Part shown: positions 9,301 through 15,615 of the stretch, one piece after another
Numbering within the stretch: the stretch's first letter is position 1
How the letters are laid out: every line of letters starts with the position of its first letter
From: Streptomyces sp. SID486
GTDB lineage: Bacteria > Actinomycetota > Actinomycetes > Streptomycetales > Streptomycetaceae
DNA length: 34,218 nucleotides
Direction of reading: 5' to 3'
NCBI RefSeq assembly: GCF_009865385.1
Contig: NZ_WWJT01000188.1
Coordinates: 1 to 34,218 of the forward strand
The notes under the pieces: generated by a model
The model's database searches: none
Told to the model about the DNA's origin: nothing
Seen by the model: the letters and a program-made list of their open reading frames with translations, nothing else
Program-made: the position numbers and the translations under genes

Positions 9301-10559
9301 CCGAGGTCGTGATCACGGGGGCCGGTGCGCTGTGCGCCACTGCCGCCGACGTGCCCTCCTTCACCCGGGCCCTGCGAGCGGGCGTCTGCGGCGTGGGCGC
9401 GCGGCGGGCCGAGGGCACTCACGCGGAACTGCGTCCCCTCCTCTGCGCGGACCTCTCCGGCTTCGACCTCGCGGCAGCGCTCGCCGGCCGCACGGACCGG
9501 CTGCGGTGTGCGGCGCTGCGCCTGGCCGCCCGCTCACCGCTGTCGGTACAGGCGTCGGTGTCCGTGGCACTGGAGGGCTGGGAGCGGGCGGGCCTGCACC
9601 GCCGGCCCGTGCCGGGTGACCGGATCGGACTGATCGTCGCCGGGCACAACCTCGGTGGCCGCCTCGCCGAGACGGTACGCCCGCGCTACGTCACCAGCCC
9701 CGTGCACCTCCCGGCCCGCTACCCGCTGCAGTTCATGGACACCGACCACGTCGGCACGGTGAGCCAGCTGCTCGGTCTGACAGGTGAGGGGTACACCGTC
9801 GGCGGGGCGTCCGCCAGCGGGAACGTCGCGCTCATCAACGCCGCCCGGCTGGTCGCCTCCGGGGTGGCCGACGTCTGCCTGGTGCTGGGCGCGCTCACCG
9901 ACCTGTCGGACATGGAACGCCAGGCGTTCTACAACCTGGGGGCGATGGCCGGGGCCCGCGGTACCCCGGCGGCGCGGGCCGGCCGGCCGTTCGACGCCGA
10001 CCGGGAGGGCTTCGTGCCCGGCCAGGGCGCGGCCTGCCTGGTCCTGGAGTCGGCCGCCTCGGCGGTACGGCGCCGGGCCGAGGTGTGGGGCCGGCTCGCC
10101 GGCTATGCGCTGCGCCTGGACGGCAACGGGCTCGCCGACCCCAGCCTGGCCGGTGAGACGGAGGTGATGCGCAGGGCGCTCGCCCGCGCCGGCCTCGCCC
10201 CCGGCCGGATCGACTACGTCAACGCCCACGGCACCGGCGCCCCGCTCGGCGACGCGGTGGAACTGGCCGCCCTGCGCGAGGTGTTCGGCTCCGGCGCCGG
10301 GGGACCGTGGGTGAACTCGACCAAGGGCCTCATCGGGCACTGCCTCTGCGCGGCCGGGGTGATCGAGGCCGTGGCCACCGTGGTGCAGATGAGGGAGGGG
10401 TTCGTCCACGCCAACGTCAACCTGGAACGGCCACTGGACACAGGGGCGCGGCTCGTCGGGGCGGCGGCGCGGCCGGCCGCCATCGGCCACGCGATGTCCA
10501 ACGGGTTCGGTTTCGGGGGCTTCAACACCAGCGTCGTCTTCGGGCGCACGGGACAGTGA
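9297..10559 (+). CDS. Decarboxylating ketosynthase (KS with Cys-to-Ser active site) of a beta-branching cassette
   Basis: This is a 420-residue stand-alone KS. The nucleophile motif, normally TACSSS, reads GGASASGNVAL, placing Ser172 where Cys is expected. The two histidine motifs remain (NAHGTGAPLGD and KGLIGHCLCAAG). KS proteins with this replacement in HMGS cassettes (PksF, MupG, CurC relatives) do not condense but decarboxylate malonyl-ACP to acetyl-ACP. The GTG start shares GTGA with the upstream ACP stop, with GGGAG 8 nt upstream. The oddity is context: a LnmK homolog, which does an equivalent job by another route, is encoded three genes upstream. Confidence 0.9.
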   Translation: MTEVVITGAGALCATAADVPSFTRALRAGVCGVGARRAEGTHAELRPLLCADLSGFDLAAALAGRTDRLRCAALRLAARSPLSVQASVSVALEGWERAGLHRRPVPGDRIGLIVAGHNLGGRLAETVRPRYVTSPVHLPARYPLQFMDTDHVGTVSQLLGLTGEGYTVGGASASGNVALINAARLVASGVADVCLVLGALTDLSDMERQAFYNLGAMAGARGTPAARAGRPFDADREGFVPGQGAACLVLESAASAVRRRAEVWGRLAGYALRLDGNGLADPSLAGETEVMRRALARAGLAPGRIDYVNAHGTGAPLGDAVELAALREVFGSGAGGPWVNSTKGLIGHCLCAAGVIEAVATVVQMREGFVHANVNLERPLDTGARLVGAAARPAAIGHAMSNGFGFGGFNTSVVFGRTGQ

Positions 10560-10564
10560 CGGGG

Positions 10565-11359
10565 ATGCTGAGCACACACGACGGTACGGTGCCGGGGAGC
10601 GGCTGGCTGGGCGGCGACGCGGGGGTGAGCGCGGGCCCGGCCGCCCCGCGGCTGTTCTGCTTCGCCCACGCGGGCGGTGGCGCGAGCGCCTACCGGCCCT
10701 GGCGGCTCTCGCTGGCACCGGACGTCGACGTGCGTCCGGTGGTCCTCCCCGGCCGGGAGTCCCGCATACGCGAACTCCCCTACCGCAGGGTGGAGCAGAT
10801 CATCGATCCGCTGTGCGAGGCGCTGGAGCCGTATCTGGACCGCCCCTACGCCGTGTTCGGGCACAGTCTCGGCTCGATCCTCGCCTACGAGGTGGCCCGC
10901 CGCTTCACCGGCCTGGCAGGCCGCGAGCCGGGACTGCTGATCGTGTCCGGACGCCGGGCCGCCCGGCTGCCCGCGCGGCGGCGGCCGTACTCGACGCTGT
11001 CCGACGACGAGTTCCTCGGCGCCGTGGGCGCCCTCGGCGGGACCCCGTCCGAACTGCTGGAGGAAGGGCAGTTGCTGCGGCTGATCCTGCCCACGCTGCG
11101 GGCCGACTTCGAACTCAACGAGACGTACCGCGTCCTGCCCGGCCCCCGGCTGCGCTGTCCGGTCGCCGCGTACATGGGGACGGCCGATCCCGAGGTCGAC
11201 CGCGCCGGCCTGCTGGCCTGGGGGGAGGAGACCGCGGGGGAGTTCACCATGCGGGTGTTCGCCGGCGGCCACTTCTATCTCAAGGACGACGCCGACGGCG
11301 TTCGGTCCGCGCTGCGGCAGGATCTGGCACGGGTCATGCGCTCGGAATTCACACGGTGA
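10565..11359 (+). CDS. Type II thioesterase
   Basis: This 264-residue alpha/beta hydrolase of the PKS/NRPS type II thioesterase family removes wrong or stalled acyl groups from carrier proteins. FCFAHAGGGASAYRPW is the typical N-terminal signature. The catalytic triad is readable as Ser101 (GHSLGS), Asp208 (GTADPEV) and His236 (GGHFYL). It is distinct from the thioesterase domain at the end of the PKS. A GTG at 10556, overlapping the KS stop, is an alternative start adding three residues; the ATG is preferred because GGACAG lies about 9 nt before it. It is the last gene of the biosynthetic operon in the window. Confidence 0.93.
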   Translation: MLSTHDGTVPGSGWLGGDAGVSAGPAAPRLFCFAHAGGGASAYRPWRLSLAPDVDVRPVVLPGRESRIRELPYRRVEQIIDPLCEALEPYLDRPYAVFGHSLGSILAYEVARRFTGLAGREPGLLIVSGRRAARLPARRRPYSTLSDDEFLGAVGALGGTPSELLEEGQLLRLILPTLRADFELNETYRVLPGPRLRCPVAAYMGTADPEVDRAGLLAWGEETAGEFTMRVFAGGHFYLKDDADGVRSALRQDLARVMRSEFTR

Positions 11360-11525
11360 AAACGATCGTGCCGCGATTCCCGATGCCACAGGGCCGCGGC
11401 GACTTGTCGACGGGTGCGGACGGAATGAATTCCGGGGGACGGTGTGGGCGGTGGATACAGATGTGAAGCACAGGCGATCTTGACGCCGGGCCATCGAAAT
11501 CACCTGGATATGTCGGGGACATTGT
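11360..11525. other. Gap after the biosynthetic operon
   Basis: No gene can be supported here. The sequence is less GC-rich than its surroundings. No hairpin with a T-run was seen directly after the thioesterase stop; the nearest strong hairpin is at 11623-11652. Confidence 0.5.
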
Positions 11526-11774
11526 TCACGTAATCATGTACGCACCGTCGCCGGTCGACGGGGAAACGCCGGATTCGCACTCGCGTAACACCACCCGGAT
11601 TCCTTCGTACCGGGAAGGTGACGCGCCCGAGTGCGACAGGGCACTCGGGCGCATGGTTTCGGCCTTCTGGATCTCCGGCACCCGGGAGGACGGGCGGTCA
11701 AAAGGCCGGCCGGGTGCCGCCTCGCCTTCCCCGCCATTCGGAAGATCCGATTCGACATCGCTGCCGTTGATCAT
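11526..11774 (-). CDS. Possible small hypothetical protein, third gene of small operon (doubtful)
   Basis: This 82-residue ORF has an ATG overlapping the stop of the preceding small gene (ATGA) and GGGGAAAG about 6 nt upstream, a classic coupled start. The product begins MINGSDVESD and ends CESGVSPSTGDGAYMIT. It has no recognisable domain or membrane segment. The acidic/Pro-rich first part and short Ser/Thr/Cys-containing tail are reminiscent of a precursor peptide, but no modifying enzyme lies nearby. It contains a TTA codon and the perfect hairpin at 11623-11652, both reasons for doubt. It may simply be the 3' untranslated region of the gene before it. Confidence 0.35.
   Translation of the reverse strand: MINGSDVESDLPNGGEGEAAPGRPFDRPSSRVPEIQKAETMRPSALSHSGASPSRYEGIRVVLRECESGVSPSTGDGAYMIT
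11623..11652. terminator. Perfect 12-bp hairpin, candidate bidirectional terminator
   Basis: GCGCCCGAGTGC and its exact reverse complement flank a 6-nt loop (GACAGG). It lies 264 bp beyond the thioesterase stop on + and about 120 bp beyond the 98-residue small gene on -. No T-run follows on either side, which is common in GC-rich actinobacteria. It lies inside the doubtful third small ORF, which weakens one of the two interpretations. Confidence 0.55.
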
Positions 11775-12067
11775 CCGGCGCTTTCCCCGCCGTCGTGCAG
11801 CGCGGCGACGAAGGCTTCCCACCCGGCCAGTTGCCTGGTGGCCGCCAGAGCGCGGCGGCAGACCTCCTCGGCCACCGCGCAGGCCCTGTCCTGGCTGTCC
11901 ACAGCGCAGAAGAACACCAGGTCAGCCTGGTTTCCCAGGCAGCGCACCGTGATGTGCTCCAAGGCGTCGACGTCCGTGGACGCGGTTCGCAGCCACGTGG
12001 CGAGGGTGGCAGGGTCGAGTTTTCGCCAGGCGGCCCGGCCGCTGGGCCGCAGAGTCGCGACGGACAT
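11771..12067 (-). CDS. Small hypothetical protein (98 aa)
   Basis: The ATG at 12067 is preceded by a GGGG/AGGTG-type site; an upstream in-frame TTG at 12091 is less likely. The product begins MSVATLRPSGRAAWRKLDPA, has an LVFFCAVDSQDRA strand-like segment, and ends in a helix containing ATRQLAGWEAF. Codon use is typical for the genome, which supports a real gene. I recall similar small actinobacterial proteins of unknown function but cannot name a family. It lies 20 bp after the stop of the 72-residue gene and probably forms an operon with it, diverging from the TrmB/LuxR regulator. Confidence 0.65.
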   Translation of the reverse strand: MSVATLRPSGRAAWRKLDPATLATWLRTASTDVDALEHITVRCLGNQADLVFFCAVDSQDRACAVAEEVCRRALAATRQLAGWEAFVAALHDGGESAG

Positions 12068-12087
12068 GTGCACCTGCTGCCCCGGCC

Positions 12088-12306
12088 TCAATCGCCGTGG
12101 ACAGGCGAAAAAGGCTTCACCTCTCCCCGGGGCCGGCCGAGCACGGAACGGGCGAAATCCCAGTTGAGATTGTCTTCACGGCAAGCGGTCGACCGCGCCG
12201 AACTCCCGGGCGCCGCCGGCGCCATTTCGGGAGCGGCGGAGAAAAAGCCCCGGACGGACACGGCCGCGGCGACGGCACGGTTGGCACAGTGTGCAGTGGA
12301 ATTCAC
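12088..12306 (-). CDS. Small hypothetical protein (72 aa), first gene of small operon
   Basis: A GTG start at 12306 has a strong ribosome site (GGGGGAA, 4-5 nt away), and the ORF ends 20 bp before the next small gene. The product begins MNSTAHCANRAVAAAVSVRG and ends with NLNWDFARSVLGRPRGEVKP and a short FSPVHGD tail. The N-terminal third is mildly hydrophobic; there is no clear signal peptide. Two cysteines lie in the first half. I do not recognise it. Divergent placement next to a regulator would suit a small signalling or regulatory peptide, but nothing in the sequence proves this. Confidence 0.5.
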   Translation of the reverse strand: MNSTAHCANRAVAAAVSVRGFFSAAPEMAPAAPGSSARSTACREDNLNWDFARSVLGRPRGEVKPFSPVHGD

Positions 12307-12531
12307 GAAATTCCCCCGGACATGACGTGGTCGACGGGCTGCCCGACCGCCGGGCCGGGCTTGTGGCCGACAGTCTGTACCCGGGCACTGAGTGAACGGC
12401 AGGGGTTTGGCTGGCAGCAAGATGCCCTTGGCCGCTCGGTGCCACACGGATTTCACCGACGTTATCAGGAGGGTGGAGTGAACGCTGCTCGTAGGGCATG
12501 ATGACAGCGTCGCTGGGACGGGGGGACGAAG
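12307..12531. promoter_or_regulatory. Divergent control region between small operon and regulator
   Basis: This 225-bp gap separates the small-protein operon (-) from the regulator gene (+) and must hold both promoters if both are expressed. The ribosome site of the regulator (GGGGGGA, 6 nt before ATG 12532) is clear. I could not pick out a convincing -35/-10 pair or an operator palindrome. Confidence 0.45.
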
Positions 12532-13512
12532 ATGCTGGAGTCCTTGGGGCTGGATGCAATGGCTGAGGCCGTCTACCGCACGATGCTCACCGACCATCGC
12601 TGGGGGATACGCGAGCTGACGCAGCGACTGGGCATGTCGGAACAGACGCTCCGGGAGGCACTGGACCGGCTTGCCGACCTGAAACTGCTGATCGAATCCG
12701 CCGGGCCGGGAGTGGTCATCCCGGTCCGCCCGAGGCTGGGACTGCAGTCACTCCTGCGCCGCCGGGAGGAGGAACTGCGGCGGCACCAGGAGGAGTTCGA
12801 ACGATGTCAGGCGGCCATCACGACCGTGCTGGACGAGTACGACGCCCTCTACCACGGCGGCAGCCGGTGCGCGGTGGAGGAACTCGTCGGCATGGAGGCG
12901 ATCCAGTCCCGCATCAAGGAGCTGGCCGGCCGGGCCACCAACGAATGCCTCACCTTCAATCCGGGCGGTGCGCAGTCGGCCGAGAGCCTGGAGGCGAGCA
13001 AACCCCTCGACCAGGCGGTCATCTCACGTGGCGTCAACATGCGCACCGTCTATCTGGACAGTGTCCGCAACGACGCGGCGACCCACGACTACGCGGCCTG
13101 GCTCACCAGCCTGGGCGGTCAGGTGCGGACGCTCCCGGCACTTCCGCTACGGATGCTGCTGATCGACCGGAGCGTGGCACTGGTGCCGGTCAATCCGGAG
13201 AACACCCGCGAGGGCGCCATCCAGATCACCAGCCCCGGCGTCATGGCCGCCCTGGTGGCGCTGTTCGATTCCGTGTGGGACAGGGCGACACCCCTGGGAG
13301 CCTGCCCCGAGCGGGACGACGAGGGGCTCACCCGCCAGGAACGCGAACTGCTGCGCCTGCTCGCCGACGGCTGCACCGACGCGTCCGCGGCGTTACGGCT
13401 CGGACTGTCACTGCGTACGGTGCGCCGCATGATGGCCGAGCTGATGGAACGCCTGGGCGCACGCGGCAGGTTCGCGGCCGGCCTGGAGGCGGGCCGGCGC
13501 GGCTGGATCTGA
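12532..13512 (+). CDS. TrmB/LuxR-type transcriptional regulator with a TTA codon
   Basis: This is a 326-residue DNA-binding protein. Residues about 9-62 form a winged-HTH of the TrmB type (ELTQRLGMSEQTLREALDRL). A charged helix about 80-110 (RRREEELRRHQEEFERC) could be a dimerisation coiled coil. The middle resembles TrmB-like effector or phospholipase-D-like regions. Residues about 264-326 form a LuxR-type HTH (LTRQERELLRLLADGCTD, then LSLRTVRRMMAELMERLG). Leu288 is encoded by TTA (13393-13395), so translation may depend on the bldA tRNA. Its targets are not shown; the divergent small operon and the adjoining polyketide cluster are candidates by position. Confidence 0.88.
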   Translation: MLESLGLDAMAEAVYRTMLTDHRWGIRELTQRLGMSEQTLREALDRLADLKLLIESAGPGVVIPVRPRLGLQSLLRRREEELRRHQEEFERCQAAITTVLDEYDALYHGGSRCAVEELVGMEAIQSRIKELAGRATNECLTFNPGGAQSAESLEASKPLDQAVISRGVNMRTVYLDSVRNDAATHDYAAWLTSLGGQVRTLPALPLRMLLIDRSVALVPVNPENTREGAIQITSPGVMAALVALFDSVWDRATPLGACPERDDEGLTRQERELLRLLADGCTDASAALRLGLSLRTVRRMMAELMERLGARGRFAAGLEAGRRGWI

Positions 13513-13586
13513 ACACCCGTCAGCACGACGCGCCAGGCGCCGGACCCGCCGCGGCCGGAAGCCGCCCCTGGCGGCCCGCCGGGCCG

Positions 13587-13592
13587 TACGAT
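13587..13592 (+). promoter_or_regulatory. Candidate -10 element for a leaderless DUF3224 transcript
   Basis: TACGAT lies 6 nt before the ATG at 13599. A transcript starting 6-7 nt downstream would begin at or next to the start codon. No Shine-Dalgarno sequence lies between. The -35 region (around 13564) is weak. Confidence 0.45.
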
Positions 13593-13598
13593 CGGGAC

Positions 13599-14009
13599 AT
13601 GCGAGCTTCAGGAACATTCAAGGTCGCCGACTTCTCCGCGGCCACGGTGGACGGCCCTGCGGTGCGGACCGGACTGCCGGTCGGAGTCGCCACGATGGAG
13701 AAGCAGTACGAGGGCGACGTCGTGGGACGCTCCGCCACGGTGTTCACCGCCGCCTTCGACCAGGCCACGGGCAAGGGCACGTACGTCGCGATGGAGTCGT
13801 TCGAAGGGACGCTGCTCGGGCAGACGGGCACCTTCAACTTCGCGCACTCCGCGACGACGCTCGGAGAGGACCGGGGGAACGAGTTCTTCGTCATCGTGCC
13901 CGGGAGCGGAACCGGCGCGCTGGCGGGCGTCACCGGCACGGGCGGCATCGCGGTGGACGAGGACGGTACCCACCGGATCTGGTTCGACTACGAACTGACG
14001 GGCCGGTAG
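13599..14009 (+). CDS. DUF3224 family protein
   Basis: This 136-residue protein is of a small beta-barrel family common in actinobacteria, with unknown biochemical role. Features that fit are MRASGTFKVADFSAATVDG at the start, a YEGDVVGRSATVF strand, VAMESFEGTLLGQTGTFNF, the Gly-rich GTGALAGVTGTGGIAVDEDG hairpin, and a final FDYELTGR. No signal peptide is present. There is no ribosome site, but a -10-like TACGAT sits 6 nt before the ATG, so the mRNA may be leaderless. It lies 86 bp after the regulator gene and is likely transcribed on its own. Confidence 0.88.
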   Translation: MRASGTFKVADFSAATVDGPAVRTGLPVGVATMEKQYEGDVVGRSATVFTAAFDQATGKGTYVAMESFEGTLLGQTGTFNFAHSATTLGEDRGNEFFVIVPGSGTGALAGVTGTGGIAVDEDGTHRIWFDYELTGR

Positions 14010-14228
14010 CCGCGCGAGCGGTACGCCCTCGTCCCCGACGGACTTGCCGAGCGTGTGCGCCGAGAGCCTGACGGGGCGGTGGGTCGTCGTGCGCGCGAGG
14101 CGGGCGGGGTCTTCTTCCGTGCGCGGTAGGCGGCGGCCCGGGCCTGCCCCGGCGTCCCCTCGTCATGCCGTCCGGCCGGTGCGAGCTGCGGCGTCACCGC
14201 GTCCCTGGACGAAGGGGGAGGGGCGACG

Positions 14229-14648
14229 TCATACGGTCGCGAGGGACACCTCGGTCGACTTGATCAGCGCGACGACGGGCGAACCGGCCGTCAGTCCGAG
14301 TTCGGTGACCGCGTCCCTGGTGATCGCGGCGGTGAGTTCGCCGCCCGCGACCGAGACCTTGACGGTGGCCATCGCCTCGCCGGTGGCCACGTCGCTGACC
14401 GTGCCGGGCAGCTGGTTGCGGATGGACAGCCCCTCCACGCGGCCGGTCGCGAGCGCGACCTCGGTAGACTTCATCATGGCCCGCACGGCCGAGCCCTCGG
14501 CGAGCCCGAGATCCTTGACCGCCTCCAGGGTGATCGCCGCGGTGAGGTCCTGGCCGCTGTCGAGGCGCACCCTCACCGTCGCCATCGCCTCCCCGGGCGT
14601 GACGGCGGTGACGGTGCCGGGAATCTGGTTGCGGATGCTCAAGCCCAT
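14229..14648 (-). CDS. Two-domain molybdate-binding (Mop/TOBE) protein
   Basis: This is a 139-residue molbindin-like protein made of two tandem Mop domains (about 1-69 and 72-139). Both begin GLSIRNQxPGTV and both end with a KSTEVALAT/KSTEVSLAT strand. Such proteins bind molybdate or tungstate at subunit interfaces and store or buffer it in the cytoplasm. The ATG has GAGGCGG about 6 nt upstream. No modABC transporter or molybdopterin gene lies next to it. The two halves are very alike, consistent with internal duplication. Regulation is unknown; a TAGGTT-like -10 lies on the minus strand near 14732-14737. Confidence 0.9.
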   Translation of the reverse strand: MGLSIRNQIPGTVTAVTPGEAMATVRVRLDSGQDLTAAITLEAVKDLGLAEGSAVRAMMKSTEVALATGRVEGLSIRNQLPGTVSDVATGEAMATVKVSVAGGELTAAITRDAVTELGLTAGSPVVALIKSTEVSLATV

Positions 14649-15042
14649 GACGGACCGCCTCACGGTGAAGGTGAACGACAGAGAAGTGGGGACGACTCTG
14701 CGAGCCGGACTCGTCACCGGCTGTGGATCACAACCTAGCCCGTCAGGCGGCCCGCCATGTGAGCCCCGTCGCAGCCGCCACCCGTGACACCGTCCGACCC
14801 TGGCAAATCGGAAGATCCGCGAGACGGGCGCACGCTTTCCGACGGCACCCCGCCACGGCACCCCGCTGCGGAGCCTCACGCGCCGGCCCGGTACGGCATC
14901 CCGCCGCGGCGCCCCGGTCGGCCTGGGCGCCGCTGCCGCCGGGTCCCGGAGGTCCGTGTCGTCGACCGCGGGCGGGGTCTCGGCGGGGTTCCACGAGGGG
15001 CCGTCCGCCCTCCGGGGCCGGGGTCCTACCGGGGCCGTGGGC
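14649..15042. other. Intergenic stretch without a supportable gene
   Basis: About 390 bp between the Mop protein and the monooxygenase-like gene, both on the minus strand. Short ORFs occur in several frames but none has a ribosome site, typical codon bias or recognisable protein features. The right half presumably includes the monooxygenase terminator region and the left end the Mop promoter. Confidence 0.5.
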
Positions 15043-15375
15043 CTACCGGGGGTGGACCGACGAGACCCGGAAGAGGCGGGGCTGGACGTCCGTCGCGATC
15101 TTCGCCGCCTGCTCCATGTGGACGCGTGCCTCGGGGTTGGCGAGCATCGCGCGGTAGTGCTCCTCCGTCTCCCACTGGGCGTAGTTGAGCACGCGTTCGC
15201 CGTCGAGGGAGGCGTGGAAGTTGGCGCAGATGAAGCCGGGCTGGTGCTTCATCGTCTCCTCCGTGGCGCGGGCGAGCAGCTCGATCAGCTCGTCCTGGCG
15301 GTCGGGTGACACCGCGAAGACGTTGATGAGGGTGGCCACGGGACGCGTCGTGTCGACCTGAACGGTAACAGTCAT
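15043..15375 (-). CDS. Antibiotic biosynthesis monooxygenase (ABM) domain protein
   Basis: This is a 110-residue dimeric alpha+beta-barrel protein. VATLINVFAVSPDRQDELIE, a QPGFICANFHASLDGERV strand pair, and LNYAQWETEEHYRAML are typical of ABM-fold proteins, which include cofactor-free quinone-forming monooxygenases and heme-degrading relatives. The ATG at 15375 has GGGGAGAAAG about 7 nt upstream. The substrate cannot be read from sequence. It lies 240 bp downstream of alaS on the same strand with a GC-rich hairpin region between, so it probably has its own promoter. A role in the polyketide pathway is possible, but it is separated from that cluster by unrelated genes. Confidence 0.85.
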   Translation of the reverse strand: MTVTVQVDTTRPVATLINVFAVSPDRQDELIELLARATEETMKHQPGFICANFHASLDGERVLNYAQWETEEHYRAMLANPEARVHMEQAAKIATDVQPRLFRVSSVHPR

Positions 15376-15444
15376 GGGGTTCTTTCTCCCCTTACCCGGT
15401 TCGGACTTGTCGCCCGTGGCCGCTCATTCGCCCGATCGGCGGCG

Positions 15445-15475
15445 GGCCCGCGTGGCGGGCCGGGGCGAAGCGCCC
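15445..15475 (-). terminator. Candidate terminator region after alaS
   Basis: Two stem-loops lie next to each other: GGCCCGC/GCGGGCC with a 3-nt loop (15445-15461) and GGGCG/CGCCC with a 3-nt loop (15463-15475). They lie about 140 bp beyond the alaS stop. No T-run follows. A 12-bp direct repeat (GACCGGGCCGCG) also occurs twice near 15500-15535. Confidence 0.35.
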
Positions 15476-15615
15476 TCGGAAACCCGCCCCGCCACAGACC
15501 GGGCCGCGAAGAAGAAGACCGGGCCGCGCGGGCGCGCGGTCCGGACGCCCGGCCGCTCAGCCCAGCGTGCCGGACGAGCCGCCGGACCCGGACCACGTCG
15601 GCGCGCGGTCCTGGC

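Noticed and set aside
9297..10559. Chain-extending stand-alone ketosynthase
   Set aside because: The nucleophile position is Ser, not Cys, and the gene lies in an HMGS cassette; decarboxylation fits better.
12091..12091. TTG start for the 98-residue small protein
   Set aside because: The ATG at 12067 is a better start; TTG at 12091 would overlap the stop region of the preceding small gene and has no ribosome site.
12804..13598. In-frame upstream extension of the DUF3224 gene through the regulator
   Set aside because: The extension overlaps the regulator in another frame and has Arg/Gly-rich shadow composition. The family start and the -10 element fit ATG 13599.
14010..14228. Possible small gene between the DUF3224 and Mop genes
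   Set aside because: Open frames exist but have no start with a ribosome site and no recognisable product.
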